Part shown: positions 24,201 through 39,200 of the stretch, in pieces | Position numbering within the stretch: the stretch's first letter is position 1 | Layout of the letters: each line of letters starts with the position of its first letter | Assembly: GCF_024166365.1 (NCBI RefSeq) | Contig: NC_064821.1 | Coordinates: 48,511,093 to 48,575,092 of the forward strand | Source of the DNA: Elephas maximus indicus | Taxonomy: Eukaryota; Chordata; Mammalia; Proboscidea; Elephantidae | DNA length: 64,000 nt | Reading direction: 5' to 3' | The notes under the pieces: model-generated | The model's input: the letters and a program-made list of their open reading frames with translations, nothing else | The model's database searches: none | What the model was told of the DNA's origin: nothing | Position numbers and translations under genes: made by a program

Positions 24201-27200
24201 GTCTTCTTAAAACCAAACAATAGTTTAGCTTAACTAGTAAAGAATGTTTGCCTTGAGCATTATGCTTTTTAAGATCTATCTAATGGACTTAAACTGAGAA
24301 CACCAGCGGGAAAAATTAGATAGGAACCTTGCGGGGCAACGAGTTTGTGTTAATGGGGGAAGAACAACTCAGAAAAGGAGGGTGGGAATGGTTGCACAAC
24401 TTGAAGAATGTAATCAGTGTCACTGAACTGTACGTGTAGAAACTGTTGGATTGGTGCATATATGTTTTGTTCTCAACAACAGTAACAAAATAAATTATTT
24501 AAAAAGCGTGAATTTCATAGTATGAGTGATATATCAATAAAACTGTTACTAAGGAAAAAAAAAAAAAAAAACCGACTCCACTGGGCTCTTCCAGCCAGCC
24601 TGTTGTGGCTTTTAAGGTTGAAATTCGTTCAAGCCAGTGAAAGCTTTCAGTGTTCTTACCCTTGCCAAGACATTGACTACGAACAAATCAGTAAACTCTG
24701 AGCATCTTGAAGTCCAAACTTTAACCGTTATGTGAGGCAGATCAGCAGGCCCTTTTTCTACAGCTCTGCTGGTAGGTTCAAAAAGACAACCTTTTGATTA
24801 GTAGCCAAGTGCAAACCATTTGTACCACCTAGGGACCACATCTTGAAGTCCAAGTCGCATTTATCATTGCACTTTCTTTGTCAGAGTAGGTTTACTCCCT
24901 TGTTGGATGGAACTGTGTGGTTCATATTGATAGGAATGCTTTTAAATGAGTTTCTGATTAGCATGGAGCTAGATTACACACTCCACTGACTTCTAGGAGG
25001 CATATGAAAGAATTAGGTGTAAATGGGTTACACACCAGCAAGTATTCTCAGAGCATCAGTGAGGACCCCAGAACTTCCTGAGACCTTTTCAGGAGGTCTG
25101 TAAGGATGAAGGGGCCTTGGTGGTGCAGTGATTAAACGTTTGGCTACGAATCAAAAGATCGGCTGTTCAAATACACCACCTGCTCCTTGGAAACCCTATG
25201 GGGGCAGTTTTGCTCTGTCCTGTAGGGTTGCTATGAGTCAGAATCAACTCGACAGCAATGAGTTTTTTGGTTTGTAAGGTCGAAACTGTCTTGGAAGAAG
25301 AACAACCAGGATGTACCTTAGAAGCAAGGATGGCGAGACTACGTCTCACACTTTGGACGTGTTATCAGGAGGGATCGGTCCCTGAAGAAGGAAAAAAGAG
25401 GTCAGCAAAAAAGAGGAAGCCCCTCAATGAGATGGATTGACAGAGTGGCTGCAACAATGGGCCCAAGCATAGTAACAATTGAGGATGGCGCAGGACTGGG
25501 CGGTGTTTCTTCTGTTGTATATAGGGTTGCTATAAGTCGGAACAGATTCAACGGCACCTAACAAGAGCAACAACAACAAGGTCTAAACTATTTCCATAAT
25601 AGTACTGAGATGGTAGTTACCCTTTTCTTTCTTGTTCTCTCGTGAGTGAACAGTGATTTCCAGAGGTTACATGACATGTAGGAGTCCCTAGGTGGCGTGA
25701 ATGGTTAAGCCCTGGACAGCGAAAAAGGGGAAGACCCTCAACCAGATGGATTGACACAGAGGCTGCAACAATGGGGTCACGCATAACAACAATTGTGAGA
25801 ATGGCGCAGGACCGGTGTTTCGTTCTCTTGTACGTGGGGTCACTAATGAGTCAAAACCGACTCGATGGCACCTAACAACTAACAACTCTAACCCAGAGGT
25901 TATCGGTTCAAATCCACCTAGAGGAGCCTTGGAGGTAAGACCTGACGATCTGCTCCCGAAAGGTCACAGCCTTGAAAACCCTATGGAGTGTGATTCTACT
26001 CCGCACACATGGAGTCGCCATGAGTCAGGATTGATTAGACGGCAAGTAACAACAACAACAACATGACATGTGATATCACAACAGACTGAATGCGAAGCAA
26101 GTTTGAGAGTCCAGCTGTCCTCTCTTCAGCCAGACTTTAAGGAGATGTGCAAAAATGTAAAACAATCCCACTCTTCCAACTACATTTTTTGTTTTAGAAA
26201 ATATAGTTATTTTTTGCAAAAACAGGTAATGGGTTTATTATTGTTATTTTTAAATGAATTCATGTATTTCTCAGTTGTAATTTCTAATATGGTAAATATT
26301 GAAAGATATAACTCACATAAACAAAAGCTATTTGGAGCCCTCTATAATTTTAAGAGTGTAAAGGGGTGCTCAAACCAAAAAGTTTGAGAATCGCTGGCTT
26401 AATATTTCTCAGACCCAATTGCTATAATGTTGACTCTGACTCAGGCGACCACATGTGTGTCAGAGTAGAGCTGCACTCCATAGGGTCTTCAAAGGCTGAC
26501 TTTTCACAAGGCCTTTCTTTTGAGGTGCTTCTGGGTGGACTTGAATCTCTAACCCTTTTTTCTTTTTTTTAATCGGGCTTTAGGTGAAACTTGACACAGC
26601 AAATTAGTTTCTCATTCAACAATGTATACACAAATCATTTTGTGACATTGGCTGCAATTTCCGTGATATGTCGACACTCTCCCCTTCCACACCCCAATTC
26701 CCCATTTCTATCTGTCCATTTTTCCTGTCCCTTCCTACCTTTTCGTCATTGCTTTTGGGCAGGTGTTGCCCTTTTGGTCTCCTACACTTGATTGAACTAA
26801 GAAGCATGTTCCTCAAGTGTGCTATTGTTTGTTTTATAGACCTATCTAATCTTTGGCTAAAGGGTGAACTTCGGGAGTGGCTTCAGCTCTGAGTTAACAG
26901 GGTGTCCAGGGGCCATAGTCTCTGGGGTTCTTTCAGTCTCTGTGAGACCAGTAAGTCTGGTCTTTTTTTTTTTATTCTACGTTTTTCTCTTGCTCTGTCT
27001 AGGACCCTCTATTGTGATCCTTGTCAGTACTTGCTGGTGGTAGCTGGGCACCATCTAGTTCTTATGGGCTCAGGCTGGTAGAGGCTGTGGTACTTGTGAT
27101 CCATTAGTCCTTTGGACTAATATTGCCCTTGTGTCTTTGGCTTTCTTGATTCTCCTTTGCTGTGGATAGGATGGCATACGGTAATGCCATTCAGCTATAT

Positions 27201-30200
27201 GCATTCTCTCCCTAATGGAATCAGGTTTGCTCTTCCCCGAAGCACACTGGGGATGAAGTCGGGATGGACTCCGGCTAAGGGACAAGGCCAGAAGTGGCAC
27301 AACTGGGCCAGCGGCCAAGGCCAAAGAATGCCTTAGCAACAAGAAGAAAAACATCTGGGCCTGGATGCGAAGTCCTTGGGAAAACTGGCTGCCCAAGAAT
27401 GTGGGAGAAAACAATAAGCTTTGGTCCCAACTGGAATGGTATATAAGCTTGGGTCCCTTGCTGGGTGGTTGTGGAAAATACTCCAGCCGGCTGCCACTGG
27501 AGAGCAGCTGCTTGCCTGTGTCAGTAAGTTTCCCTGAACTCATGAATCTGGGAAGGGCTACATGTCAGTTCTTGGGATTATCTGCCAGGACACACAGTGA
27601 GGGTCTTTCCTTGCTGGAGCTGTCCCCCAACAGATGGGAACAGTAAATGTATCTTAGATGGCCACTCACAAGCTTTTAAGACTCCAGACACTACTCACCA
27701 AAGTTGGATACAGGACATTTTCTTTATGAACAGTGTTATGCCAATTGGCCTAGATGACCCCCGTAACTGTGCTCCCCAGCCCTCAGCCCCAGTAACTCAG
27801 TCCGTCAGGGGGTTTGGATGTGTCTATGAAGCTTCTGTGACTTTGCTTTGGTCAAGTTGTGCTACCTTCCCCTATATTGGGCACTGTATTTCCCTTCACC
27901 AAGGTTAATTAACACTTATCTACTATCTAGTTAATGATTTCCCCTCCCCAATCCTCCCCTCCCTCATCACCACCAAAGATTGTTTCTTTCAACTGGAAAC
28001 TTTTCCTTGAATTTTATAGTAGTGGTCTTATACAGTATTTGTTCTTTCGTGATTGACTTATTTCACTCAACATAATGCCCTCCAGATTCATCCATGTTGT
28101 AAGATATTTCATGGGTTCATCATTGTTCTTTATCATTTCGTAGTATTCCATTGTGTGTATGTACCACAGTTTGTTTATCCATTCATCTATTGATAGGCAC
28201 TTAGGTTGTTTCCATTTTTTGCTATTGTGAATAATGCTGCAATGAACATGGGTGTGCGTATGTCTATTCATGCGACGGCTCTCGTTTCTCTAGGATGTGT
28301 TCCTAGGAGTGGGATTGCTGGATCGTATGATATTTCTATTTCTAGCTTTTGAAGGAAGTGCCATATTGTTTTCCATAGTAGGTGGACCATTTTACATTCC
28401 TACCAGCACTGCGTAAGAGTTCCAATCTCCCTGCAACCTCTTCAACACCTGTTATTTTCTCTTATTTTGATTAGTGACAGTAATGTTGGGTATCTCAACG
28501 TAGTTTTGATTTGCATGTCTCTAATGGCTAACGATTGCCCACATTTCCTCATGTGTCTGTTAGCTGCCCAAATGTCTTCTTTGGTGAAGTGTCAAATCTC
28601 TAACCTTTTGGTTTGCGGCTGAGTGTATTAAATGCATTAACCTAACCGTTTGCACCACCCCAACCCCACTGCGGTGGAGTCAATTCTGACTCAAGGCAAC
28701 CCTACAGGACAGAGTAGGATTACCCTGTAGGGTTTCCAAGGCTGAAAATCTCTAAGGAAGCAGATTGATACATCTTTCTCCCACAGAATGGCTAGTGTGT
28801 TCAAACCACCAGCCTTCTGGTTAGCAGCTGAGTGCTCTAACCACTGTGCCACTAGGGCTCCTTTGGCATCACCCAGGGACTCCCAAAGTAATGTCTACTT
28901 AAGGGGAAAGGTCAGGATCTTTAACTGTGGTTTGTTATCTATTGAAGCCGACTACAGGTAGACCCTGACTTACAACATATTCGAGTTACGACAAACCACA
29001 CTTATGGCAGTCTGGTTTATTTTTTTGTACAGCTTATCCTTAGTTATATGTACTTACATACAACGTTGCAGCACATAAATTGCTAATGCTATGAGTCAGA
29101 ATCGACTCGACGGCACTGGTTTTTTTTTTTTTTTTATCATTCTCTGCAAGTTTATACGCAATGTTTCCAACCCCCAAAGACTGGATCTACAAAGACACTG
29201 AAAATACAAGGCATTAGTAATAAAAACTATTAAAAAAAAAAAAAGGACTCGACTTACATCAGAACCAACTTACTATGCAGTCATCAGGATGGAACCTGGC
29301 CATAAGTCAGGGATTACCTGTATTTCCCTGCTGGAACCAATTCTGAATTGTTGGCTGTTCTACAGGAAAGTGACTAGACCGTTCACTGCTGACGACTTCA
29401 GGAGTCATCTATCTATTGCAACAGCTGAGCTTGCTGCAGGGCCAACCTGAAGGTGGGAGCAGGGCCAGGACCAGGTGCCCGGACGACCAGGTGCTCTCAG
29501 GGAAAGCTGTGCACTAAGTCCAGCTTGCCATGGGGCCCATCGTTTCCCCTTGAAATATCTCTTTCCTCTATAGGAAACTTGTTCTCTTATTTTTCTCCCC
29601 AGCCCTGCAATTCTTCATTACTGCTCTCAACACCAGGTTTCTTGACTTCTCTACTATTGTCAATTAACTCCAGCTGAGGGTGCTAACATCTGGCCAAATC
29701 ACCCCTTCTCTACCTCATGCTCTCTCTTAAAAATGAGAGTTACTTGGCAATGCCAGGGCCAGAGCTAAGGCATAAACTTTCCAGAGGCCTAACTCTCGGA
29801 TACCCACCTTGCACTTGCACAAACCTGAGACTGGGCACCTCCTTAAACTTGGCTCCCAGAAGCCTTGCTCCCCTCCCCCTGGTGTGGCCCTGGGAATTAC
29901 TGCCTACAAAGGATGCCACCCTGGGGGGTGGGGAAGGGCACAAGCGTGGCTTCAACTAGTATCTCTCTCCGGTTTGAGCCAATTAGGGGAGAGATTCCTA
30001 AAACCACAGAAGTACAGCCTGGCCAGTAGTTCTAGAGGGTATCAGGCCAGTCTGCAAACCTGCTCCATGGTTTATCAGGTGAGAAACCTCAGGCAAGTCA
30101 GTAGCTTTCCTCAGCAGGTGAACATTAAGGAATAAATGAAACAGTGCCCATGAAAAATTCTTTGCAAACTTTGAAGTACCCTTTATACTTTACTAAGGAG

Positions 30201-33200
30201 ACCCTGGTGTAGTGGTTAAGTGCTACAACTGCTAACCAAAACATTAGCAGTTTGAATCCACCAGGCATTCCTTGGAAACTGTATGGGGCAGTTCTGCTCT
30301 GTCCCATAGGGTTGCTATGGGTCAGAATCAACTCACTGGCAATGGATTTGGTTTTATTTTTTTATTTATACTATACTAAAGAGCTCGGTTGCTAACCAAA
30401 AGCTTGGCAGTTTGAAACCACCAGCTGCTCTTGGAAACCCTATGGGGCAGTTCTACTCTGTCCTATAGGGTCCCTATGAGTCGAATCGATTCGACGGCAA
30501 TGAGTTTGGTTTTTGTATACTATACTTTAGGCACCCAGGTGGTGCAGTCGTTAAGCCCTCGGCCACTAACTGAAAGGTAGGTGGTTTGAACCCACCAGCC
30601 ACTCCGTGGGAGAAAGATGGGCAGTCTGCTTCCCTGTGGGGCAGTTTTACTCTGTCCTGTGGGGTTGCTGTGAGTTGGAATTGACTTGATGGTAATGGGG
30701 TTGGTTTGGTTTTATACTACACTATGCTACCAGTGGAGCTCTGGTGGCACAGTGGTTAAGTGCTACAGCAAGCTAAGGCTGCTGACCAAAAGGTCAGCAG
30801 TTTGAAGCCACCAGCCACTCCTTGGAAATCCTGTGGGGCAGTTCTACTTTGTCCTGTAGGGCCACTGTGAGTGGGAATCAACTCGACTGGAATGGGTCAT
30901 GCTACCAGTATTTCAATAACCAACAGGGTCACCCATGGTTTCAGCAGAGCTGCCATACTAAAATAGAGTAGGAAGAAAGACTTGATGATCTACTTCTGAA
31001 AATTTGCCAGTGGAAGCCCTACAGAGCACAACGAAATATTGTTCAATATAGTACTGGAAGATGAACCCCTAAGGTTCGCAGGCACTCAAAATATACAGTG
31101 GCCATAGCAATGGACTCGAGTAGACCAATGATTGTGAAGATGGCATAGGACCAGGCAACATTTCATTCTGTTGTATACGAGGTCACCATGAGCAAGAGCC
31201 AACTCGACAGCAGCCAGCAACAATATAAGAGTTGAAAGGTTGCTATCACTAAATCTTTTTTTTGGTAGAGGGATTCATACATTAGATTGCTTCTCAAACT
31301 TTTTTGACCCTCAACTCTCAGTAAAGAAGCACAGAAATATATTTTACATTGCATCCTAGTTTACACATACATATGTTGATAAATAACTGAAAATAAAGTT
31401 TCAAAAGACAACATTCACCCTTACTACGTATGATGCTTTCTACGCTATTTCAGTTTTAAAAAGAAAAATGCTGCTCACTAAACAGATTTCACTGCCCACT
31501 AATTGGCCATGGCCTGTGGTTTAGAAAACATTAAAATAAAATGTTTGGATTGGAGGGGCCCTTCTGAGCCTAGGATTCTGTACTTCAGCACTCCCAGAGA
31601 ATAAACAGCTCTTTTTGCAGGAAGCATCACGGTAAGGATCACGGCAATGCTGTCTGCGCACAAGAATAATGCAGGGGTTCTTTTTTTTTCAAGCATCTAC
31701 TTCACCGCAGAGGCAAAGGGACAGCTTGAATTTATATGCTTCGGAAATGCCAAATTGGCTCCAATTCCTGGGAGTCTGTTCTTCCTGCTCCTTGATCATC
31801 CCAAATAACAGACTGCCGATACATTGTAGCATTGCTTACCTGCACATATTCCCACCAAAAGTCTGGATAAAATGATCATCTCAAATGACCCAGCGACCTT
31901 GCTGCATCCCATTAAGATCGCTGGCACGATGGAAAATATGTTGTTGAACAGCAAGGTTCCTTTTCTGCAGAGGACAAAACACTGGTTAGTTTGGTTTAGG
32001 GATTTGTTCGCGGATTCCACACATTCACCAGCTGTCTCCTCTGTACAGGCTCCCCCATCACAGCTGTGGCTTTGCTGTTGTGTTTTCAGCTCTTGCTGAC
32101 CTAAGACACAGCTCAAAGGCATGGCCTGGTATGGGAATATTCTCTGTGTTGGAGCAAATGGGAAGAACCACAGTTCAGAGGGTATCAGTGGTGAGAATGG
32201 AGGGAAAAGAACACCGTATTACAAGAACAAGAAAAGGTTATTGAAGACATAAGCTCACTTATGATTTTAGTACAATCTTGCCAAAATGGGCAAGTACATT
32301 AGAAGAAAAGGAAAGTATAGGTCAACCTCACTTATCAACTCCCCAAACCAAATCCACTGCCGTCAAGTTGATTCTAACTCACAGCCACCCTGTAGGACAG
32401 AGGAGAACTGCTCCGTGGGATTTCCAAGGCTGGAATCTTTACGGAAGCAGACTGCCACATCTTTCTCTCACAGAGCGGCTAGTGGATTTGAACCTCCGAT
32501 GTTCTGCTTAGCAGTTGAGCGCTTTAACCACTGCACCACCCTATAGAACAGTTCTACTCTGTCACTTTGGGATCACTATGAGTCAGAATAGACTCAACAG
32601 CACCCAACAAAAAGATTATACACCTAAAAAGTCCATCAGCAGATGAATGGATAAAAAAATGTGGTATATACACACAACGGAATACTACTCGGCCATAAAG
32701 AGAAATGAAGTCCTGATGTATGCCACTACGTGGATCAACCCTGAAAACATCACACTTAGCAAAATAAGCCAGTCACAAAAGGACAAATATTGTATGCTCT
32801 AACTTATGCAGAAATCGAGATGGTGTGTTTTGTTATGTATATTTTCACCACACACACACACACAAAGATTATACTGGTGAAAATAAAGGATTATCTCAAT
32901 AGAGCAGCAAAAGAAGTCAATAAATTTAATACCCACTGGTTTTATGATTTAAAAAAAAGGAGCCCTGGTGGCACAAAGTTAAGAGCTCGGCTGCTAACTG
33001 TAAGGTCGGTGGTTCAAACTCCCCAGCCACTCCCCAGAAGAAAGGACCTGGTCATCTGCTTCTGTAAAGATTACAGCCTAGGAAACCCTACGGGGAAGCT
33101 CTACTCTGTCATATAGGGTCACTGTGTGTCAGAATTGGCTCAATGGCACACAACAACAATTTAAAAACAAAACAAACAACCGTAACAAACTACAAATAAA

Positions 33201-36200
33201 GGGGATTTCCGTAAGCTGATAAGCTTCCTGAAGCTGGAGCTGGGCCAGTAGCAGCTCTGGAGGACCTGAAGGAAGCAAAGACAAAACTTCTCTGGATTGA
33301 TCCCCTCAATCCAGGCTCCCCAGGAGTCCGCAGTCAGGTGCACTGATGATGGAGTGCCACCATTACAAAACACGTGAAACAATCCACCACATGCAAGAGG
33401 CAGCACATACAAACAGCACAGTTACAGACGAAGAATTAGACAGAGACCGTAAAGTGTTTAAAATGATTAGTGCCATAAAACGAGGAATCAAAATGGTACC
33501 ATCAGAATGAACAAAAACTACTCAAAACAGTAACAAAAACAGGTTTTTAAAACAAACATACAAAACATTTGAAATGAAAAGTATAGTCATTGAAATTTCA
33601 AATTTAGCAGGTGAATTACAGCTGAAGAGAGAATTAATGAATTGGAATGTAGGCTTGGAATGTAGAAATTACCTAGAAAGCAACAGAGAGATAAGAAGAT
33701 GGAAAATATGAGAGATTAAAAGACACGGAGAAATGCTGTGGGGTTCTAGAAGGAAAGAATATAGAAAATTGAGGAGAGGCAATATTTGAAGAGATAGCAG
33801 CTAAAAATTTTCCAGAACTGATGACAAAGACATAAAACCTCAGACAAGGAACCACAGTGAGTCCCAGGATGAATAAAATTAAATCCAGCCCTTGACCTAT
33901 CATGGTGAAATGTTATCGAAGGACATAGAAGAAGACCTGAAAAGAACGGAGAGCTCCAGCTTGCTCATGGATGGGAACCATTCAACGGGATGTAGTTCTC
34001 AAATGGATTGATAAATTCAAAGCAATTCCAATCAGAATCCTTTTTCACAGGTTTCAATAAACTGATTTAAAAATTCACAAGGAAGAGTGAAGGACCATGA
34101 ATAATGAAGATAAATTTGAAAGCAACTGACTTTCCACATGGAAAAAATAAGGTAAAATTGGCCCTCTTTCTCATCATATATTAAAATAAAATTCCAAATC
34201 TATCTGGGAAAAACAAAATTGCAAAAAAAATTTCAAGTATAGAAGAATGTCCTTATGCCACCAGGCTTTCTTAAGACACAGAATACGAAAGCCATAAATG
34301 AGAGTTAAAATCAACCACTTGAAAATGAAAAAAAGTTTGCATCAAAAGGACACTATATGTATGATTAAAACAAAAAGGAAAAAAGCAACAGGTTGTGAGC
34401 ATACGTGCCCCATATAAAGCAGTACATTGTGTGTTACTAGCACATACTCACAAGCAAAATTTCCCAGGTTGGAGTCCTGGCCACCCGCCAGCTGTGTAAT
34501 GATGGATAAATCACAGCATCTCTCTTTGCCTCGTTTTCCCATGTTTAAAATGAGGATGTTAATAGTATTTTCTTTAGTAGCTTTTGTAACAATTCAATGA
34601 GGTAAGACATGAAAAGCACTCAGGATAATGTCTGGCACATAGGACCCCTCAGTAAGCATCAGTTGTTACCATTATTCAAAGCACCTACAAGTCCTGAAGA
34701 AAACTCCAAATGACTGAATAGCATTTACCTCATTCTTAAGTAGACAGTTTTATAGGCAACTTCCAGCTCTGTTTGTAGACCCAAAGGACAAGTCTTTCAT
34801 TCAAGGAGAAGCTACCTACAGCTCTATCTAACTGGCTTAAGTCAGTCTGTCAGCCCCATGGAGGTCCACAGGAAGAAGTGCCGCCCCCCACCCCTTATAA
34901 TAAAAAATATATATATATAATAGTGGTAGATATATACGTAACAAAACACTGGCCATCTCAACATTCTTCACATGTACAATTCAGTGACATTAGTTATGTT
35001 TCCCATGTTGTTCAACCGTCACCATTATCCATTTCCAGATTTTTCCATCACCCTTAACAAAAGCTCAGTGTCCCCTAAGCAATGGGTCCCCCTTTTCCCC
35101 TGCCTCCCACCCACCCCTGGTAACCAGTAATAAACTTTGATGTCTACACACTTGCCTATCCTAGATATTTTATATAAGTGGGATCACACAATATTTCTCC
35201 TTTTGTGTCTGCCTTATTTCACTCGGCACAATCTTTTCGAAGTTCATCCATGTTGTAGCATGCATCAGGACTTCATCTCTCCTTATGGCAGGGTAATAGT
35301 CCATTGTATGGATAGACCACATTATGTTTATCTATTCATCTATTGATGTACATTTAAGCTGTTTCCACCTTTTGGCTATTGTGAATAGTGCTGCCATGAA
35401 CATTGGTGTACAGGTTTCTGTTTGCGTGCCTGCTTTCAATTCTTTTGGAGAAGTTTTTTTGAATTGTGAGTTCAACGCTAACCTTCCGCGAAGATCTTAG
35501 AATCTTAGATCCCAAACCAAACCAAAAACCAAAAAACCAAACCCATTGCCATCGAGTCGATTTCAACTCATAGTGACCCTGTAGGACAGAGTAGAGTTGC
35601 CCCATAGTGTTTCCAAGAAGCGACTGGTGGATTTGAACTGCCAACATTTGGTTAACAGCCATAGCACTTAACCACTGAGACACCAAACCAGACAGAAGTT
35701 GTATATTTCTATTCTCAGATCTTTTTTTCAGAAACACTGGAGAAGAAAACAAAGTCTGGGCTCTGGTCTTGACTCTTGAGCTAAGTAGACCTGTGACCCA
35801 GAATGAGTGGCTTGCCCTCCCCCAGCCTCCATGGGCTCATCTGTGAAGGGGAGGGGTTGGATGGGATAACTCCAAAATACTGTATAACCAGGTTAATCTC
35901 TAATTTCTGGTGAATTTACATAGGGCAGTGCGATATCTTGAGGAAACTTGTTTTGGAATCAAATACAGAATATCTAATATTTCTAGAATTGGGGTCGATT
36001 CTGCCCCTGGCATTCAGAACACTCACGTTACCATGAGAGAGACACTCTAGGACCACACTTTCTCAGACCAAAGTGCAGAGCATTCATCCAAGCCATTTTA
36101 CAGCTTTAAAGGTATTTAAAGGTATTCCACTGACTCTGGGCTAAACTTTGAGTTTTACCTGATCCTAAAGTAAAAGAGGAATCCCTGGGTGGTATAAATG

Positions 36201-39200
36201 GCTAAAGCGCTCCATTGCTAACCAAAAGGTTGGCAGTTCAAGTCCACCCAGAAGTGGAAGAAATGCCTGGCAATCTACTTCTGAAATATCAGCCACTGAA
36301 AACTTAATGGAGCACACTTACTCACACACACACAGGATCACCATGAGTTGCCGTCAACTCAATGGCAACTTGTTTTTAAGGTAAAAGAAGAGATCTTTAT
36401 GCTAGTTCAGGATGCAGAGAACATTATGCGGTGAGCTAGGTTGTGACTAACATCTTGGCCATGTCATCTTGGTGTTTGATACTTCTAAAGGCAGAAAAAT
36501 AGAGGAGAGAAATTGCTTTTTGTTTCTATTAGAGAAAATACCAACTGGGCAAAAGAGCAGTAAGATAGAGTCCTGGGTCTTCATGAGCAAACTCTGTTCA
36601 TCCCACACTTGTCCAAGAGCCTGGAGATCCCCACTAATCCCCACTGCTAACCCCTCAGGCCTTGGCTGAGTCCCCAGACACCTTGTCCATGTCTGCTGTC
36701 TATGTTATCTAGTGCTGCTATAACAGAAATATCACAAGTGGATGGCTTTAACAAACAGAAATTTATTCTCTTAGAGTCTAAGAGGCCAGAAGTCCAAATT
36801 CAGGGTGCCAGCTCCTGAGAAAGGCTTTCTCTCTGCCAGCTCTGGAGGAAGGTCCTTGTTATCAATCTTCCCCTGGTCTAGGAGCTTCTCAGTGCAGGGA
36901 CCTCGGGTCAAAAGGCCACACTCTGCTCCTGGCTCTTCTTGCTTCGAGGTAATGAGATCCCTATCTCTGCTTGCTATTCTCTCCTTTTATTTCTTCTATT
37001 TTCTCTTGTAAGATCAAATGTGATGCAGGCCACACCCCAGGGAAACTCCCCTGACATCAGATTAAGGCTGTGACCTGAGTAAGGGTGTTCTATCCCACCC
37101 TAATCATCTTTAACATAATCTAATCTTGACTCATTAACCACAGGCAGAGATAAGGATTTACAACACACAGGAAAATTACATTAGATCACAAAATGGAGGA
37201 CAACCACATAAAACCAGGAATCATGGCCTAGCAAAGTTGACATGTTTTGGGGAGACACTATTCAATCCATGACGTCTGGCCTTCTTATGATCACATTAAC
37301 CCATTGCCGTCGAGTTGATTCTGACTCATAACAACCCTACAGGAGAGAGTAGAACTGCCCCATAGGGTTTCCAAGGAGTGGATGGTGGATTCGAACTGCC
37401 GACATTTTGGTTAGCAGCAAAGATCTTAATCACTGCGCTACCAGGGCTCCATGATCACATTAGAAAATAACAATTACCACAGAGGTTAGTGCCCTAGTCT
37501 TATGATAAGGATTTCTGTTTCAGGCCTACTTTTTAAACCCTGACGTGGTCTGAGTTTCTGGGAGTCAAAAATTTACCTACCCTTACCTGCCAAGTCTAGT
37601 CACCAAGGGGCCAACCAGGAGGGATCCGAGGAAACCTCCGAAGGGGAACATGGACACAGAGACAGACCACAGCAAGGTCAGGGAGACCTCAGGAATATAT
37701 TCACCGTATCTTTCGTAGTTGGTGTCATTGTAAAACTGCTTCATGATCTGGAGAGCAAAACAAAACAAAACACCCAAATGATCCGGCCTGGCTTGGAGAA
37801 AGAACAATGGAAGTTGTTAGGTCACCCCTAACCCCTGTCCACCTGGGGACAGTCTGGGCACACGGATATCAACAGATTCAGCAGAGGAGAAGGAGTTAGG
37901 ACAGAGTCGTGGGTCCCCACGGGGAGGGCTGCAAGGCCTCTGACATGCAAACCGCCCAGCACATTTCTCACACCAGAAGCCACTGGGCAACCCTGCCCCC
38001 TTTGGGCCCATATTTAAGTTGCGAGGTCACAGAAGATCTGACCTTCTTCCTGAGACCAGCCCACATGTGTCCAGCCAGGCCTGGCCGACAAATGTTTTCC
38101 ATGAGAAGCTAAGGGTCTGGGGACCTGGTTCGTCCCAATGAACCGACTTCACCTGGGTCTGTACCATACGTCCTCTCTCTTCGCTTGCAGACCCACCGCA
38201 TGCATTCGCTGTGCGCACAGTACTACTCTAGCGGTCCCTCCCTGTTTCTTCAGGGGCTGCGTCTCACCTACAGCAGAGACCTACCTCCGCAGGGGAGTTG
38301 ATAACAGCCACGTTGTACCCATACTGGAAGGACGACCCAAAGGCAGCAATCAGCGTGGCCAGGGCCAGTATAAGTGTCAGCCTCTGTGGAGAAATCATGG
38401 CTGAGTCAGGAAGCAGTCCCGGGGTCCAAGGGGTCTCCCACTTTACTTCAAAGGGCCCCAGTCTTGTAGAAACACATAAAAGAATCTGAAAATCTGCCAT
38501 CTTTCAACTACTCCCATCTTGAAACATACTCTCTACCTACCTTGGGTTAGGACAGGCTTTTTCATTTTGCAAGTGGTCACTGCCATTTCTAGTTTCGTTT
38601 CTCTGGTCTTCAGTTTCCTCATCTTTAAAAGGAGGGTTCCATCACTTGGGCACAAAGTTATTGTGAGGATTAATTATGAAAGTGTGAAGCTGTGGAGTTG
38701 AACCTAGTGGGGCGAGCACGGGACGCTGCTCTCTGCATTCTCCATTAAAGACCTTCATCCCCTCTGGTGGAGTTTTCCCTTTTCACGTGTGATAGATACA
38801 CCCATGTCCATGCTCGACCCTTCTGGGCTCCTCCAGTGGAGAGCTGAAGGCTTCATGTCTCCCTCTGGATGCTGTCCCACCAAATCTAACAAGGACTTCT
38901 TGAGAGAGCTAAGCCAGGAGGGAGCACAATGAGGGAGAGAAACAGGCACCCAGAAAGGACAGAGTTACTTCCCAGAGCAAGATAGACAAGGAGCCTTCTT
39001 CAAGAGAGGGACAATGAAAAACACACTGACACTTAACCCTTCTCATTTGCCTGCAGCATTCTTTTCCTTTCCCCACCTCAAGTGACAAATCGTTAATTCA
39101 GCAGGAAGATCCTGGTAAGAAGTAAGCCTCGGTCAAGGCAGTCTAGAGGTAGCAGAAGGCTCTGGCTGGAGTCTTTGCTCAGCCCACACCCTTTCCTGGT

